A DNA stretch of 64,000 nucleotides from Bidens hawaiensis (GCA_021521415.1 JAIQDT010001952.1:124001-188000), one strand, 5' to 3'; positions 1 to 11,541 are shown, counted from the stretch's first letter. The notes: generated by a model not told the origin, from the letters alone. Made by a program: numbers and translations.

Positions 1-2
1 TT

Positions 3-509
3 AAAGTAGATAATTTGGTTTTTCCCGCAAATTTTGTTGTTTTAGATATGGAGGCCGACGAGAGAGTTCCTATCATTTTGGGTCGTCCATTTTTACGTAC
101 TGCTAGGGCAATCATAGATGTTTTTGAGGGCAAGATCACTCTTAGAGCCGATGATGAAAGTGCCACTTATTTGGCAAAGTCCATGAGACATCCGAGTGGG
201 CAAGACAGTCTTATTGATCCATGTCATCCAGTTTACTCGATAGAATCATCTATCTTGGGCATGGATCCACATCTTGAAAATTCCCGTTCGGTGAGATTAA
301 GTGTGGGGAAGGATAGAGAGGTTTCTATTTCTCGGGTAATGGTGAGGTGTGTTAGAGAACGAGGTGGTGGAAAGCGTAAGGTTGATAGGGTTCGTGGTGT
401 TAAAAAGAAGAAGACCAAGATTGATGAATGGTCGGATCATGATTCGATATCTTTCAAGGCATTGGAGTTCTACCGAGGTGGAGGAAGCTCCACTCGGTCC
501 GCCACGTGA
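3..509 (+). pseudogene. Athila-like Ty3 polyprotein, protease tail (partial)
   Basis: The window opens inside an open frame that has no start codon of its own, so the gene begins upstream. The first 55 or so residues match the C-terminal half of the aspartic protease of Athila-type Ty3 polyproteins: a VVLDMEADE stretch, then PIILGRPFL, then [11 protein letters not shown]. The catalytic triad lies outside the window. About 110 residues of basic, low-similarity sequence follow (GGGKRKV, KKKKTK), and the frame stops at 507-509. No reverse transcriptase, RNase H or integrase follows, although a full polyprotein would continue for over a thousand residues. It is therefore a truncated or non-autonomous derivative. 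A host gene is unlikely because an LTR of matching type lies downstream in the right orientation. Confidence 0.75.
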
Positions 510-2404
510 TTCGCATAACATGGGTTCTTGAGTGAAAACTCAAGTGTAGAGTTTGTATTTTTCTATTTTCTTTTAGTTTTCTTTGAGTCACTAACGTAGT
601 TTTTGTAGTTCGACTTTATTTTGTGTTTTTGAGTTTTGCTAGTTTGAAGATTGAGTGAGCTAGAAATGCGATCCCCAAATAAGAATTTAATGAAAAAGAC
701 AAGTGTGAGGATGGAGCAGCTGAAACGTATACTTTATATTTATTATTTGCTGCTAATTATTCATGATTTATTTGTCGGTTGATGTGAAACACTTTAATTT
801 CATAATATCTATCAGCTTGATAAGATACAATTTTAGATATGTTTGTTTTGTTTGGCCGCTTACGTTCGTGTGTGAGGGAAGGAGTTACTATTTGCTGAGC
901 ACGTTCGTAGTTGGAGGGCATCCATGGAAGAAGACCTTAGCATCATATTTCATGCGCATATTACCAACTAAGTCTTTTCCTTTATCTAGCTTGTTAACTT
1001 TTTATTTATTATTATTTTTTTTAATTTTTAGTTTTTAGTTTTTTGTAGTCCGACTTTATTTTAATTTTATTTTTATTTTAAGTCGTCCTTATCCTTGCAT
1101 TGAGGGCAATGCAAAATTTAAGTGTAGGGATAGGATATTTGAGTCGTAGTTTAAGTTTAACTTATTAAAAAATATATTGAAAAATGTTTTTAAAAAATGT
1201 CCCTTGAATTTAGTTTTTTGCGTTAAAGTGGGAGATGATGATATTTATCGAAAATTAGTTTATCAAACTACTAATAATATGAGATAAATAAAAGAAAACG
1301 CACTTAACTTGGGATGTGTCGGTACGATCAGCCTTGAAAATGAAAGGGCAATTTGATAAAATAGGTTGGAAATCTCTTATGGGTAAAGCGTTTTGTCCGT
1401 GTAAAATAAGTAATGAAAGGTCAGCCATACTCAAGCCTCAATTCTTGGTATGAAAAATGGAAATATTATTAAGTTTGAAAAGTTTAAAAAATTTGAATAC
1501 GTTAACATATGATGCTTGGGTAGGTTTAACGTTAGAGTATACCGTGTAGCCTGTGATATAAATTTAAAACTGCTAGTTTTAGTGTTTTACACATCATTGG
1601 CGTATGGTTTTATAACCTTAAATCTTGTATTGATGGGATGCCCTGGGTCCGGAGACTATGGGTCTGTATGCCGACTATTCATCTGGGTATTCACAATTCC
1701 AAAAGGGGTTGTGAATATTTAAAATAAAGCTAAAAAAGAGCAAACCCGCAGATTTCTGCCACATAAGTCTTTAAACATGATCACAAAAAGTACAAAAGTA
1801 CAAATGCATTACAGACTTGATCATCCACGCTGTTAGCCATGTGGGGTCCCCTTGTTCATGTCTCATTACCATTAAGAAACGGACCACAAGGGACACGCTA
1901 CATGTAAGCCCTACAGATGAAATTTTGCATACTGGCCTATGGTAATGGTTCGTGTATTGCTTGATAACGGGGGTATGTCATGTTGTGGGGAACACTAGCT
2001 ATTAATTAATTGAACCTTAATCGTATCTAATGGCTGCTTGGTAGACTTTGATACTTAAGCTTAGGTGGATAAACAATATCCTTGATCGTCTTAACTATTC
2101 ATTAAAAATAAAGAAACAAAAGTTTTAAATCTGCTAATTTTGAGGTTTAAGTCACGTTGGGGTGGTCTGGTCCGGTAAAAGCTGAAAATAAGCGGGTTTT
2201 AATTGTGTAAACCACTAAGTAATATTATTGTCCGATCTTATTTGTCCCCGGTAAAGATTAAGGCATGGGTTTAAGTGGATAGAAATATCAGTGATCGCGG
2301 TTTTTGCGTTCTTCTAAGTTTTTAAAAATTAACCTATATGTTTGTTAGACTGTAATTTTCCGATTCTGATCCAACTGCATCAGAATTTTTCAGGGACGAA
2401 AGAG
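510..2404 (+). other. Athila-like 3' non-coding internal region
   Basis: No frame here is long or conserved enough to be a gene. The stretch lies between the protease tail and the polypurine tract of the same element. Near 1095-1130 it has the sequence GAGGGCAATGC followed by AAGTGTAGGGATAGG, a degenerate copy of the 'fragment plus polypurine' motif seen again at 2405-2420 and, inverted, at 29431-29460. It may be the decayed env-like or spacer part of the element. I see no RNA gene or promoter in it. Confidence 0.5.
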
Positions 2405-2420
2405 TAAGTGTGGGGATATT
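2405..2420 (+). other. polypurine tract of the Athila-like element
   Basis: AAGTGTGGGGATATT lies directly before the TGATATAC start of the LTR. The same sequence in inverse orientation (29426-29441) marks the minus-strand relative. It is the expected plus-strand primer site. Confidence 0.65.
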
Positions 2421-2904
2421 TGATATACAAGTATTTATACATCTCGAATCCCTTGTAAAGTTGCATATATTTAATGTTTCGAGTTCGGTTTAGTTCGTGT
2501 TTCATTCATCTTTTATTAATTTAGTTTTTGAGTCAAGTTTTATATATTTGTCATGTTTTAAATCTTTTGGTGTCTTGAATGTTAAATCTAATTCTTTCTA
2601 TCATTTCATAAGAAGTTTATGTTCGTTTTGATCGTCAACGGTTACATGATTAGTTCACTTAGAGTTTTGATTTGTTTTCATGTAGATGATGGCTTGAGAG
2701 CCAAGGAAAAGAAGTTCTAGAAGTTTCCTATCGTTACTTGGAATTCAAGAAAGAGATCTAGTGAGTTATAGTAATAAAATAAAAATAAAATTCGAAATTC
2801 CTATCTAGGCAAGCCAAGCCGCGCGACTGGGGGAGGCCAAGCCCGTCGCGCGGCGTCTAGGGGTTTTGTTCAGCATTATTTTGCGTTTTTTAAGGCCCGG
2901 CTCG

Positions 2905-2978
<74 letters not shown>

Positions 2979-4224
2979 ACGCAAACCTAAACGAATTGAT
3001 AACTTTGGGCAGCCGATTTTGAGAAGAAAACCAAGGGTTTGGAGGAGTTTTGAAGCTAGGAATCAAAGAGGAGCATCAAACTTTCATACGGGTTTTCAAG
3101 GGTCGATTAAGACGGGTTCTTTCGTTCTTTTTCATTGTTCTTGTTCATCATCTTCCATGATTTTACTCTTTGCTTTTTGTTCTAGTTATTTGTCTTTGAT
3201 TATCACTATGCTAGGCTAGACTTCAAGTCTACCTAGGTTTGATGAACATGTATTGACTTGATTCTTGCTTTGGATAATGTTTTGATTATGGTTTCGTTTT
3301 ATTAATAGTAAAAGACTTGATTTTGTTTTCATGATACATATGAGTGTTTATTATCTTGGTTGATTATTAACTATTGCTTCACTTGGATCTTGTTTTCTAT
3401 TGATTGTGTTCTTTTGATATTAGGGTTCATGTTTAATCAATTACTTGATGTTTTGATTATTATGGTTGAATAGGCCTATTAGATCATAGAAGCTTGTTGA
3501 TAGTTGGTTTGGATTTTGAATGTTTTTCTAAATTCCAAAAGCTGTAAGGTGAGGAGTTGTTCATGTATCTTGGTCAATCGCATGCTAGTATAGATTAGTG
3601 ACAATATTCTTGCTTATTGTGTTGATCCTTGTTCATGATGTCATGTTTAATTTATCAAGTTATATAGGGTTTAGTGTTTCGTAAGAATGCTTGCTTTAGA
3701 TACTATTAATTAACCCTATTTGATAATTGTGAGGAAATCAATATAACTGATTGATTAATAATCTAATAATTATTCTTTGGGATGTCGTTTGATTCGGTCA
3801 AGGGTCCTTTAGGGTGTGTTAGATGAATATGTTTAGAAATCAGTTTCCATATCATGTTATTTGTCCATTGCTTGATGATTTTTGATGCATGGGATTCTTA
3901 CCTAGGTAGATTTCTTCTCTTATTGGTTTCTATCTTGTGATTTATTGATTGTTTCTAGTTTACTTGTTTATTTACTTTCTTAGTTTAATATTAGTTTAAA
4001 AACCCCCTTAAAACATTAATAATAAATAGTCGTGTCGTAAGTCGAGTCTAATTAGTTAATTAATGTAATTTATAAAGTCCTGTGGGTTCGATATTCCGAA
4101 CTTACTTAGCTTTAATACAATTGATTGGTTCACTTGCAGGTGTTTTGTGTAGTTGAGTTTTAGGTCTAGTTTTTATTACTTGTTTAATTTAGTTAATATT
4201 TAATTGACTGTTTTTAGCACATCA
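2421..4224 (+). mobile_element. 3' LTR of Athila-like Ty3 retrotransposon
   Basis: The LTR begins TGATATACAAG after the polypurine tract and ends CTGTTTTTAGCACATCA, giving 1804 bp with TGAT...ATCA termini. The same end (CTGTTTTCACCACATCCA) is followed by a primer-binding site in the minus-strand relative at 30932, which fixes the boundary. Here no primer-binding site follows, so this is the 3' LTR. A GC-rich box with repeated CGCGCG words (2818-2860) precedes a very long (TA)n tract that sits where the TATA box should be. The 5' LTR is outside the window, so the target duplication cannot be checked. Confidence 0.7.
2906..2976 (+). repeat. (TA)35 microsatellite at the LTR TATA position
   Basis: This is an uninterrupted run of about 35 TA units between the GC-rich box and the transcribed leader of the LTR. 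It may have grown out of the promoter's TATA box. Confidence 0.95.
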
Positions 4225-6180
4225 AATACTTATAATTTTTCACAAATTAAATAAATTGTTTAATTTTTATTTTTCAATTTTAGAGTCTTTCGATAAACTT
4301 GCAAAGATGATTTCTCTTGATGTTAACTTGCATTATCAAGGGTAAGGTGCAGAGACGGTATAAATTTATTAATTATTCGATACAAATGTTTTGTATTAGG
4401 AAGTGTTTAAAGATTTATGATTTGTTTATAGGATTGTTAATTATAAATGTAACATAATTTGGTCCCTATGTAATTTAATACACTATTTTGCTTTATAAAG
4501 TCATAACTCACATAATTTAAATGGTTCAACATGTGTCGTACACGAGTACCTAATCAATGCCACTGCAATTCACGTTCACCTTCTTTTCTGTATTCCAATT
4601 ATTGTGTTTAGCAGATTCCAGACCTTTTTCAACTTATTGGAGGTATGCTAATTCTGATTTAGGTTATAAACCTCTTAGATCAATAATACCAATTAAAGAT
4701 TTCACGAATCAGATATTTAAGTATTATCATTGATCCTACTCATTTGTCAAATTATTTACGTCATATATTTTAACCAACCCGTATTACACACGGGTATCTA
4801 ACTTAGTTTTATCTATATACTATATATAATATGGCAATGAAGGTCAAATTAAGACGGTCATTTTAAGTATTTTACAAAGTTTCAAGCACATGGTACAAGT
4901 TTAAAGAAGGATAAAATAGTTTTTCTAACATAAAAACTCACTACAATATTTACCCCTTAACTTTAATTAACTTTTGTAAAATAAAAGAATAGTTACAACT
5001 TTTATCTTTCATCTTTTATGTATATATTCTTTATATTTTCATTTTTAACCCAACTACCCACGCGATTTTAAAACGGTCATAACTTTTTCGTACGTTAATA
5101 TTTTTTTTAATAACTACACCATAAAAATGAACATTTAATTCTCTTTAATTTGAGTACGATATTGTCATAGTTTTTTTTCAGTTAAAAATAACATTTTACG
5201 TATATTTGTTTGTGGTTCGGTTTTGATGGTTTTAAATTAAACTGCGAGCCAAGCTGTTAGCAACGCTTTTGTCGCCGAAAATTAAAACCGGACCGTTGAA
5301 AAATTAACTCAACAAAACCAAACCATTAGCAATGGTTAGGTTTCGGTTTCGTTTGTACTTCGCTACTAAATTGAGTTTAAAATAAGAATTGTTAATCTAC
5401 CTATACCAATAAACGGTTTCATGATTACAAAAGAAACAGTGAACATCTATAAATCTATTACGTGATTAGTTATCAAGGTTTGTATTTTCCGCTGCATCGC
5501 GCGGGCATTCGTAAAGTAATATATGAACAACTCATGAGTTTACTGTAAATAAAGCTAGTAGAAAACGAAAAAAAGATACCACCACATAAATGTAAACGGT
5601 AAATAGTGGTTGTGATGGATGTTGACAACTTAACCATGCGTTCACTCCATGATCCTTGATATGACTAAGATTTTTCTTCATCATCAACTCCTCTTTAAAA
5701 TCTTGTCACAAGTTGGTTCAAAACATGTTCGTTGTCTGTTCCTATCAAAATTAATGGCTAGTTTGCGACTAAATATTATGTTTCTAAAATTCCGCGATAT
5801 TGCATTATTTATTTCCGTCACGAATTTGCTTAGCGTCTTACATTTTTTTAAAGTCTAAAAACGTTGTAAGATCAGTTTAAAAGGGCAATTACAACGGTTT
5901 TAACGTCACAAGTAGTTTATATTGCAGTGAAACAACAAGAATGAAACTATTCAAGTAACTTTCAAATCAAAACATCTTAAATGAGAATAGTAAAATCACG
6001 GCAATAACCTAGCTACCATTGAAAATTATATTGTAAGAACATATACAAATCTTATTTATAACAAATATATATGGGAGTGAGGGGATCTGAAAAATTCTGT
6101 CAAAACTAAGTATACACAAAAATAGCAAACAAAGTCAAGGAAGATGAATCAAACTTACAATCCCCTCCTATAAAATGTTT
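4225..6180. other. AT-rich intergenic stretch with no gene
   Basis: There is no convincing coding sequence. Two features hint at transposon ends. A hairpin CCCGT-attacac-ACGGG at 4778-4794 is followed 12 bases later by TTAG|T, a near-Helitron 3' end. Directly after it, TCTATATACTATATATAA (4811-4828) resembles a Helitron 5' end. No matching partner ends could be found, so neither is called as an element. Confidence 0.4.
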
Positions 6181-6579
6181 CTAATTCTCCTCAGGGATAC
6201 TTTGTAACTTAGGCTTCCATGGTTGCTGACAACCACTTTGAAGATGATCATCATCATCATTGAGCTCAAACCGGTCGCTAGAATTAATTAAACGATCCAA
6301 GATTTGGTTCACCGGTGTGTTGTGAAGATCGTCCACATTACCCAACAATTCCTCCAACTTCTTCTTGCTCAACATGATCTTAACTTCTTTAAAATTGCTG
6401 TTACTGTTGTTTTTGTTCACCGAGGGTTTTGAGCGGTGATCGCTTCTTTTGTCAAGCAAAAGGGTCTGCTTTTGTTGAAGATTAGGGTCAGAATAGTACA
6501 CCCAATGATCATTTTCGTCCTCGGTTTCAGCCCACACCATGCTTGACGATCGTGATCCTTTCAAACAAGAGTTACCCAT
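6181..6579 (-). CDS. small plant protein, MGNSC N terminus, unknown function
   Basis: This is the one convincing host gene. It is a 132-residue single-exon frame. It starts MGNSC, a good N-myristoylation signal (Gly2) with a nearby cysteine (Cys5) that could be palmitoylated, so the product probably sits on a membrane face. The middle (21-62) is polar and low-complexity. Residues 65-80 form a charged amphipathic stretch (EVKIMLSKKKLEELLG), 88-104 continue it (PVNQILDRLINSSDRFE), then comes an acidic run (108-111). The C terminus is WKPKLQSIPE, a motif I recognise from short uncharacterised plant proteins, possibly of the DUF4228/PADRE type. That assignment is uncertain. The start is supported by a strong context (G at -3, G at +4) and by the conserved MGN. 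It has a plausible TATA box and an upstream ORF. No other gene is near. Confidence 0.85.
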   Translation of the reverse strand: MGNSCLKGSRSSSMVWAETEDENDHWVYYSDPNLQQKQTLLLDKRSDHRSKPSVNKNNSNSNFKEVKIMLSKKKLEELLGNVDDLHNTPVNQILDRLINSSDRFELNDDDDHLQSGCQQPWKPKLQSIPEEN

Positions 6580-6608
6580 TGCGAGAATCGAATCGGATTT
6601 AGAACCAT
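6561..6608 (-). promoter_or_regulatory. upstream ORF overlapping the start codon
   Basis: On the minus strand an ATG at 6608 opens a 15-codon frame that ends in TGA at 6561-6563. It runs across the main ATG (6579) in a different frame. Its start context is moderate (C at -3, G at +4), while the main start is strong. Ribosomes that use it would bypass the main start, so it should reduce or condition translation. Confidence 0.6.
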
Positions 6609-6699
6609 GGGCTCGTGTCCAGCTCAGTAACGATGGAGGGTTTGAAATTGTGTTAATATTGAGGAAGGGTTTTGATGAAAAATAGAGAGATTGAACGCA

Positions 6700-6730
6700 T
6701 TGGATGGTTAGTGTATATACATACTAGATA
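6700..6730 (-). promoter_or_regulatory. probable TATA box of the 6181-6579 gene
   Basis: The minus strand reads TATGTATATACAC near 6713-6725, with a CT-rich stretch (CAATCTCTCTA) about 30 bases further on as a likely transcription start. This leaves a 5' leader of roughly 110 bases containing the upstream ORF. Position and composition are the only evidence. Confidence 0.45.
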
Positions 6731-6944
6731 TGGGGGTTGGGGTGAGTTGATGTGGGGTAGGGGAGGACCTGGTATGTGATGAGGTGGCGTGTTGGTTGGT
6801 TGACCAAACACAGGACAACGTTGTTCCTCGAAGAAACTACGTGACCGGATCCATATTAATATTCACGGCTGAGTTTGTATGGCTTCATTCAAGCTCCTTA
6901 AGCCGATTAATTTTGTTTCTTTGGTTTTTATTTTATATAGAATA

Positions 6945-7384
6945 AACTACGGTTTTCGTCGTTATGGTTTGTTTAAATATGCGATTTTAGTATAATAGTT
7001 TCAAATTTACGATTTTCGTCTCTATGGTTTCATTTCACTTACAATTAAATCCAACCTTACTAGCGCCGTTAAGTCTTGTCGTTAAACTCAACAGTGTACC
7101 CCTCACGTGATGGGCAGTATTGTCCATTTTTTTTTTCCCAAATACACCCCAGCCCCTCATGTGAGGAGGGCTTGCGAATTAGGGTTGGAGTTTATTTTAG
7201 GAGAAAAAGTACAAAGCTTTCCCTCACGGGCCTGCTGATGGGTTTAACAACCTATCTTAACGGGGTTAGTGGAGTCAGGTTTAAATGCAAGTGAAATGAA
7301 ACCACATGGACGAAAATCGCAAATCTAAAACTTTTGGACTAAATTGCATATTTGAACAAACCTATAACGACAAAAAACGCAGTT
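6945..7384. mobile_element. MITE with about 95-bp terminal inverted repeats
   Basis: The left arm (6945-7042: ACTACGGTTTTCGTCG ... GGTTTCATTTCACTT) is matched by the reverse complement of the right arm (7290-7384) at roughly 80% identity. The 240-bp core has no coding capacity. A TAA trinucleotide abuts each end, which would fit the TWA target of PIF/Harbinger elements, but the exact ends are uncertain. Confidence 0.7.
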
Positions 7385-8070
7385 AACTCTTTTAATAAAT
7401 GAAATCTATCAGTATCAAACAATGTTTCTAAAAACCTGTATTTTAAACGCACATGATTTAGTTCAAAAATGGAACAAATGATTAAACCTGAATGTACAGA
7501 GTTGTTCAACCGGATTAAATAATTTACCTTATAATTCCATAAAAATTCAATTTTAAATAAAAAGTAACTCAAAACTACATTAATAAGCATCACACTTGTA
7601 CCAAATATCACTCATGAATAATGGTCGAGTTAGATAGAAAGTTTGTACCTTGTATACGGAATTATTAAATTGTGAAATATGTAAGTAAACCAACATTGGA
7701 CTTTCATGATACAAAATTGGTTAATTAATGAATCGTCGTTTATTGTGTTTACTCGTTTCAGTTTTATCCCGCTATGTTAAAGGTCATTCTAAGAAAAATA
7801 TGAGCGGCAAAAAAATATTAAAAATCTCTTAGGTTTAAAACCGGTTTGCCTGTTTAAACCGGTATTCAAAAAAAAACCAACGGTACGATGTTATAGTAAA
7901 CTATCCAAAATTATCAGGCTCTAAATACCTGTTGTTTTACGAAAATCCGGTATAACGGGTTTAACCGACCGGTACGTACCGGTTTGAAAACATTGGTATC
8001 AAATAAATAGTTGTTTGAATATTTAATGAGAGCTAACTAAACATGGTCTACACACACACACATATATATA
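7385..8070. other. intergenic, no gene; one perfect palindrome
   Basis: AT-rich sequence without a supportable gene. Several ACCGGT-type words cluster at 7840-7990 and include the 16-bp palindrome ACCGGTACGTACCGGT at 7968-7983. Confidence 0.5.
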
Positions 8071-8076
8071 TATATA

Positions 8077-8464
8077 GGTATTGGATCATTTCAGAAGTTT
8101 TTTTACAGCGAGAAGTGAAGGTGTAACTCCATTAATCTCTAATTTCATTCTCTTTCTTATGTGTAGGTGCGTTGTGTAGGTGCATATGTATGTGTGTAGG
8201 TATGTATGTTTGTATACATGTACATATGTTTGTATATGTGTATGTATGTTTGCATGTGTGTAGGTACATAGGTTTGAATGTGGCTCGGTACATTTATATG
8301 TTTGTAGGTAGGCTTGAATGTGTAATTAAGACATAAATACAACCAACCTACATATATATATATGTAACATCATATGAAAGGGAGTGAATTTATGGATTAA
8401 TGGAGTTATACATTCACTTCTCGCACTTCTCGTTGTAATATCACTTCTCGCAAGATCCATCCCC
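8077..8464. mobile_element. (TA)n-flanked MITE, GAGAAGTG family, copy 1
   Basis: About 388 bp lie between two TATATA tracts. The left end has GGATCATTTCAGAAG and CAGCGAGAAGTGAAGG. The right end, reverse-complemented, reads GGGGATGGATCTTGCGAG followed by AGTG and ACGAGAAGTGCGAGAAG. Both arms continue into TAACTCCATTAAT. The centre is a degenerate TGTGTAGGTATG repeat. Copies 2 (26787-29227) and 3 (50723-51111) have the same ends and flanks. It inserts in TA microsatellites, as reported for Micron-like or TAFT elements. Confidence 0.8.
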
Positions 8465-8500
8465 TATATATATATATATGTTGCTATTGAAAACTTATTA

Positions 8501-8750
8501 CTCCGTCCGCCCCGTTAAAAGTGTTATAGGTTGAAAAATATAAAAATTAAAGTAGATTAAATGATGATTTTTTTTGTTAACCAAATGACAATAATGCCCT
8601 TAGAAATTGGGTCCATTATTATTATTTATTAATGTTAGTTGTGTGTGTTTAAGGGTAAAATTGAAATTAGCTAATAAACTTTTAAAGTATACATTTGTAA
8701 TGAGATAAATAAAAAAGAAAATATGAACACTTTTAACGAGACGAAGAGAG
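8501..8750 (+). mobile_element. Stowaway-type MITE
   Basis: It begins CTCCGTCCGCCCCGTTAAAA after a TA and ends with the inverse (CTTTTAACGAGACGAAGAGAG) before a TA. At 250 bp with a TA target and a CTCC..CCGTC end it fits the Stowaway (Tc1/mariner-derived) class. The core shares words such as CCAAATGACAATAATGCCC with the copy at 9848-10096, which lies in the opposite orientation. Confidence 0.85.
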
Positions 8751-8858
8751 TATAAGATAACAATATACTATCCAAGCATCTTGATGAAGAACTTCAAAAA
8801 CTTTGAAACGGTGTCCTCTTTGTTACAAATTACTATTAATGAAACATGTATGTTTATG

Positions 8859-9539
8859 GAGTTTTTTTTATCAGAATAGGGTGAAAAGAAAAATTATTTT
8901 ACCTAAGTAGGTGATTTCAAAATTATTTACTAAAATAAGTAATTTGTTAAAAATTGTATTTCTCTCTTAATCTTATTGAGTTATTGGATAAAAAAAATTT
9001 TGTGTTTAAGAAAACTAAGTAAAATGTTTCTAATCAAATAAAATCATTTTATTGGATAATTTTTGTTTTATCAAAAGTCATTTAAATTTTTATTTATTTA
9101 TTTCAATAAATATATTCAGTACAATATTGAATTAAGTAGTTTTGTAATAAAAATTATTTTATCGGATAACTTTGTTCGTGTTAATTTCATTCAAAATTTT
9201 ATATAGTTAATTATATAGATATAATATTTTTTTATCGTGAAAAATATAGGTGTTGTTGTCGTACGAATTGAACCAAACCAAACAACAATAGTACCTTATT
9301 TGTTTTTATAGTTTTCTTGATCGATAGAAATCAGTGTCATATGAAGACTTTATTTTTGGGTTTTCTCTTTCGGTTGTTATAGCAAATGCTGATAGTGTTC
9401 AGTTTTTAATCTTTTTATCAATAACCTAGAAAGATTAAGAGAGAAAATTACAAATTTTTAACAAATTATCTAATTTAGTAAATAACTTTGAAATCATCAA
9501 TTTTGATAAATAATTTTAATATTTTGGTAAAAAAAACTC
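8859..9539. mobile_element. Mutator-like MITE, about 105-bp inverted repeats
   Basis: The left arm (GAGTTTTTTTTATCAG... to 8966) is mirrored by 9435-9539. Both arms carry GATTTCAAA, TTATTTACTAAA and TTTGTTAAAAATT. The flanking nonamers ATGTTTATG (8850-8858) and AAGTTTATG (9540-9548) differ at one base and fit the 9-bp target duplication of Mutator-like elements. The 470-bp core has no coding sequence. Confidence 0.75.
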
Positions 9540-9847
9540 AAGTTTATGTCCTAGAAAAAAACTTAGTTTAATACATAGTCAAGTGTCAATAGTTTGTCTG
9601 AAAGACTAAAATGTTTGGATAGGGACGTTCGAGTTATTTGTTATCATAACGCATTTCCTAATTTTTTTTTTAAAACACTATCAATAACAATCCTTAAAGA
9701 CCAACGATTTTCTCATCCTCATCACCATTACTTGTTCAGAATAGATTGGTTATCATTGCCCTCTACAATCAACCTCATCAATTAAATAGTTTACGCTACG
9801 ATATTACTAATCAACTTGAACATCATTAGGACCGCCAACTAAAATTA

Positions 9848-10096
9848 CCCCCTCCGTCCCATTATAACTGCCGACATTTCCTTATTTATTTATTTAATTT
9901 TAAATGTCTACTTTCAAAATTTATTAGTTATTTTCCAAATTTACGCTTAAACACATACAACTAACATTCATAAACAATATTGATGAACCCACTTTTCATG
10001 GGTATTATTGTCATTTGGTAAAAAAAAAGTAATCATTCAATCTATCTTAAATTTTGTGTTTTTCAAACCTTAACACTTATAATAGAACGGATGAAG
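9848..10096 (-). mobile_element. Stowaway-type MITE, inverse copy
   Basis: CCCCTCCGTCCCATTATAA at the left and the inverse of CTTCATCCGTTCTATTATAAG at the right, each next to TA, give a 249-bp element. Its core is the reverse complement of the 8501 copy, so they are two insertions of one family, not an inverted duplication. Confidence 0.85.
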
Positions 10097-11040
10097 TAAT
10101 TTAATTGAGAGGTGTGGGGCGGGGGGGATTCATTTATATTACTGAAATATATATAATTTTATCAATTATTTGAATATTATTCCATGTGGATCCAACTAAG
10201 TTATTTTGTGTTTCTTGTTTTTTTTAACTTAAGGTGTTTGAGTAATTTCTCACTAACTTAATTAACATAACTAATGACATTAATGATCTATTAGACTAAA
10301 ACTTTTAGAAGAACTAATTATATCAAAATTGGTTAATAGTAAAGAATATTAAAATCCATCTTTGATATTAAGGCTTCAAAAATTTCAGTTCATGGTCTTC
10401 TTATGTGTCGAGAGCTCGAGGCTGTTTTTTAGTAAGTTTATGATTGAATTGCTCTCGAAAATTTTTATTAATAATGATAATATTACAATTAAAAATAATA
10501 AAAAAATAATATCGTCATTTGTATTATTTTATTTATTTGTAACCTTACATATATCCTATCTTAATATAATATCTGAAGCCAAGCCAAGCTAAGCTACGTT
10601 TGGTTAGCTCGAGCCAAGTGATCGTGTGAACGGCTATGGGAAAGGCATTTTGTTAGGATCTTGGCAGCTGGTGACGTTTTCTATGATTAAAATATCTAGA
10701 AACTGTTCTTTGAAAATATCTCAATCTTGAAAAAGAATTATTTTATAGTTTAGTCAAGTGAAAATTTTAATTAACGTTCTAATTAAATTATCTGCAACAA
10801 CTCACATTTTGCCACGTATTTAGTTTTATTTGATATACTAATAATCACCGACGTATTTTTCTTACGTTTACCTAATAATTTCCATCAACAATTTGTGGTT
10901 TTGTTATTTGACAAATCCCGTTTTCTATTTTCTATTTTTCTATTTTTGGGTATATTCATGTTAAAACAAGTTAGAGTTTTGTTTGTCTATTGATACTAGC
11001 TAGTAACTCACCAATACACCAACTTAATTAACTAGAGTAA
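10097..11040. other. intergenic, nothing recognised
   Basis: AT-rich sequence with poly-purine runs and no ORF or repeat I can support. Confidence 0.4.
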
Positions 11041-11541
11041 TAATGCAGTGGTAAAACGATAACGAAGATCAATTCACGTTGATTCTAAGAATACTCGTGA
11101 AGAACTTCCCAAAACTCCCAAATCCCACTCAAAGGTCAAGGTGAAATTGAAGAGAAAAATCTTTATTATCAAAATTCAATTATGATTCTTCACATTACAT
11201 AAACTGAATATAAATAAAGTTTCTAATACGAAATGGGCCCAAAAAAGGCTATGGCCCCAAAAAAGGCCATGGGCCCAACACAGGCCCAAAAAGAAAAATG
11301 CAAAAACTGCTGAAAAAACATTAAAATGTCCATAACTTTATTTAGAAGACGTTTTTAGGCTTTGGACATGGGCCAAACCGCCCTAGGCATTTGCCACAAC
11401 GTGCTCCTCGTCTCAAGCTTCGATTTGACTGGTAATGGGCTTGAAACGGAGATTCGTGGGTCAAGTTATGCCCGTTTTCGTGGGCCACCTTCGGATGCAC
11501 GATTATGAGCCTCCAAATATAACATTGTCTGTTTTTCAATA

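Noticed and set aside
1516..1722. 68-codon plus frame as an env-like gene
   Set aside because: Short, no membrane or surface motifs I can support, and no similarity to the sister element.
2866..3219. 117-codon plus frame with a long YIYIYI run
   Set aside because: It is produced by the (TA)35 tract inside an LTR.
4778..5555. A Helitron starting at 4811 and ending at the CTAGT near 5551
   Set aside because: There is no GC-rich hairpin at the right distance before that CTAGT; the start alone is not enough.
8157..8342. Minus frame with repeated Thr/Tyr/His
   Set aside because: It translates the TGTGTAGG repeat in a MITE; the same artefact occurs at 50655-50990.
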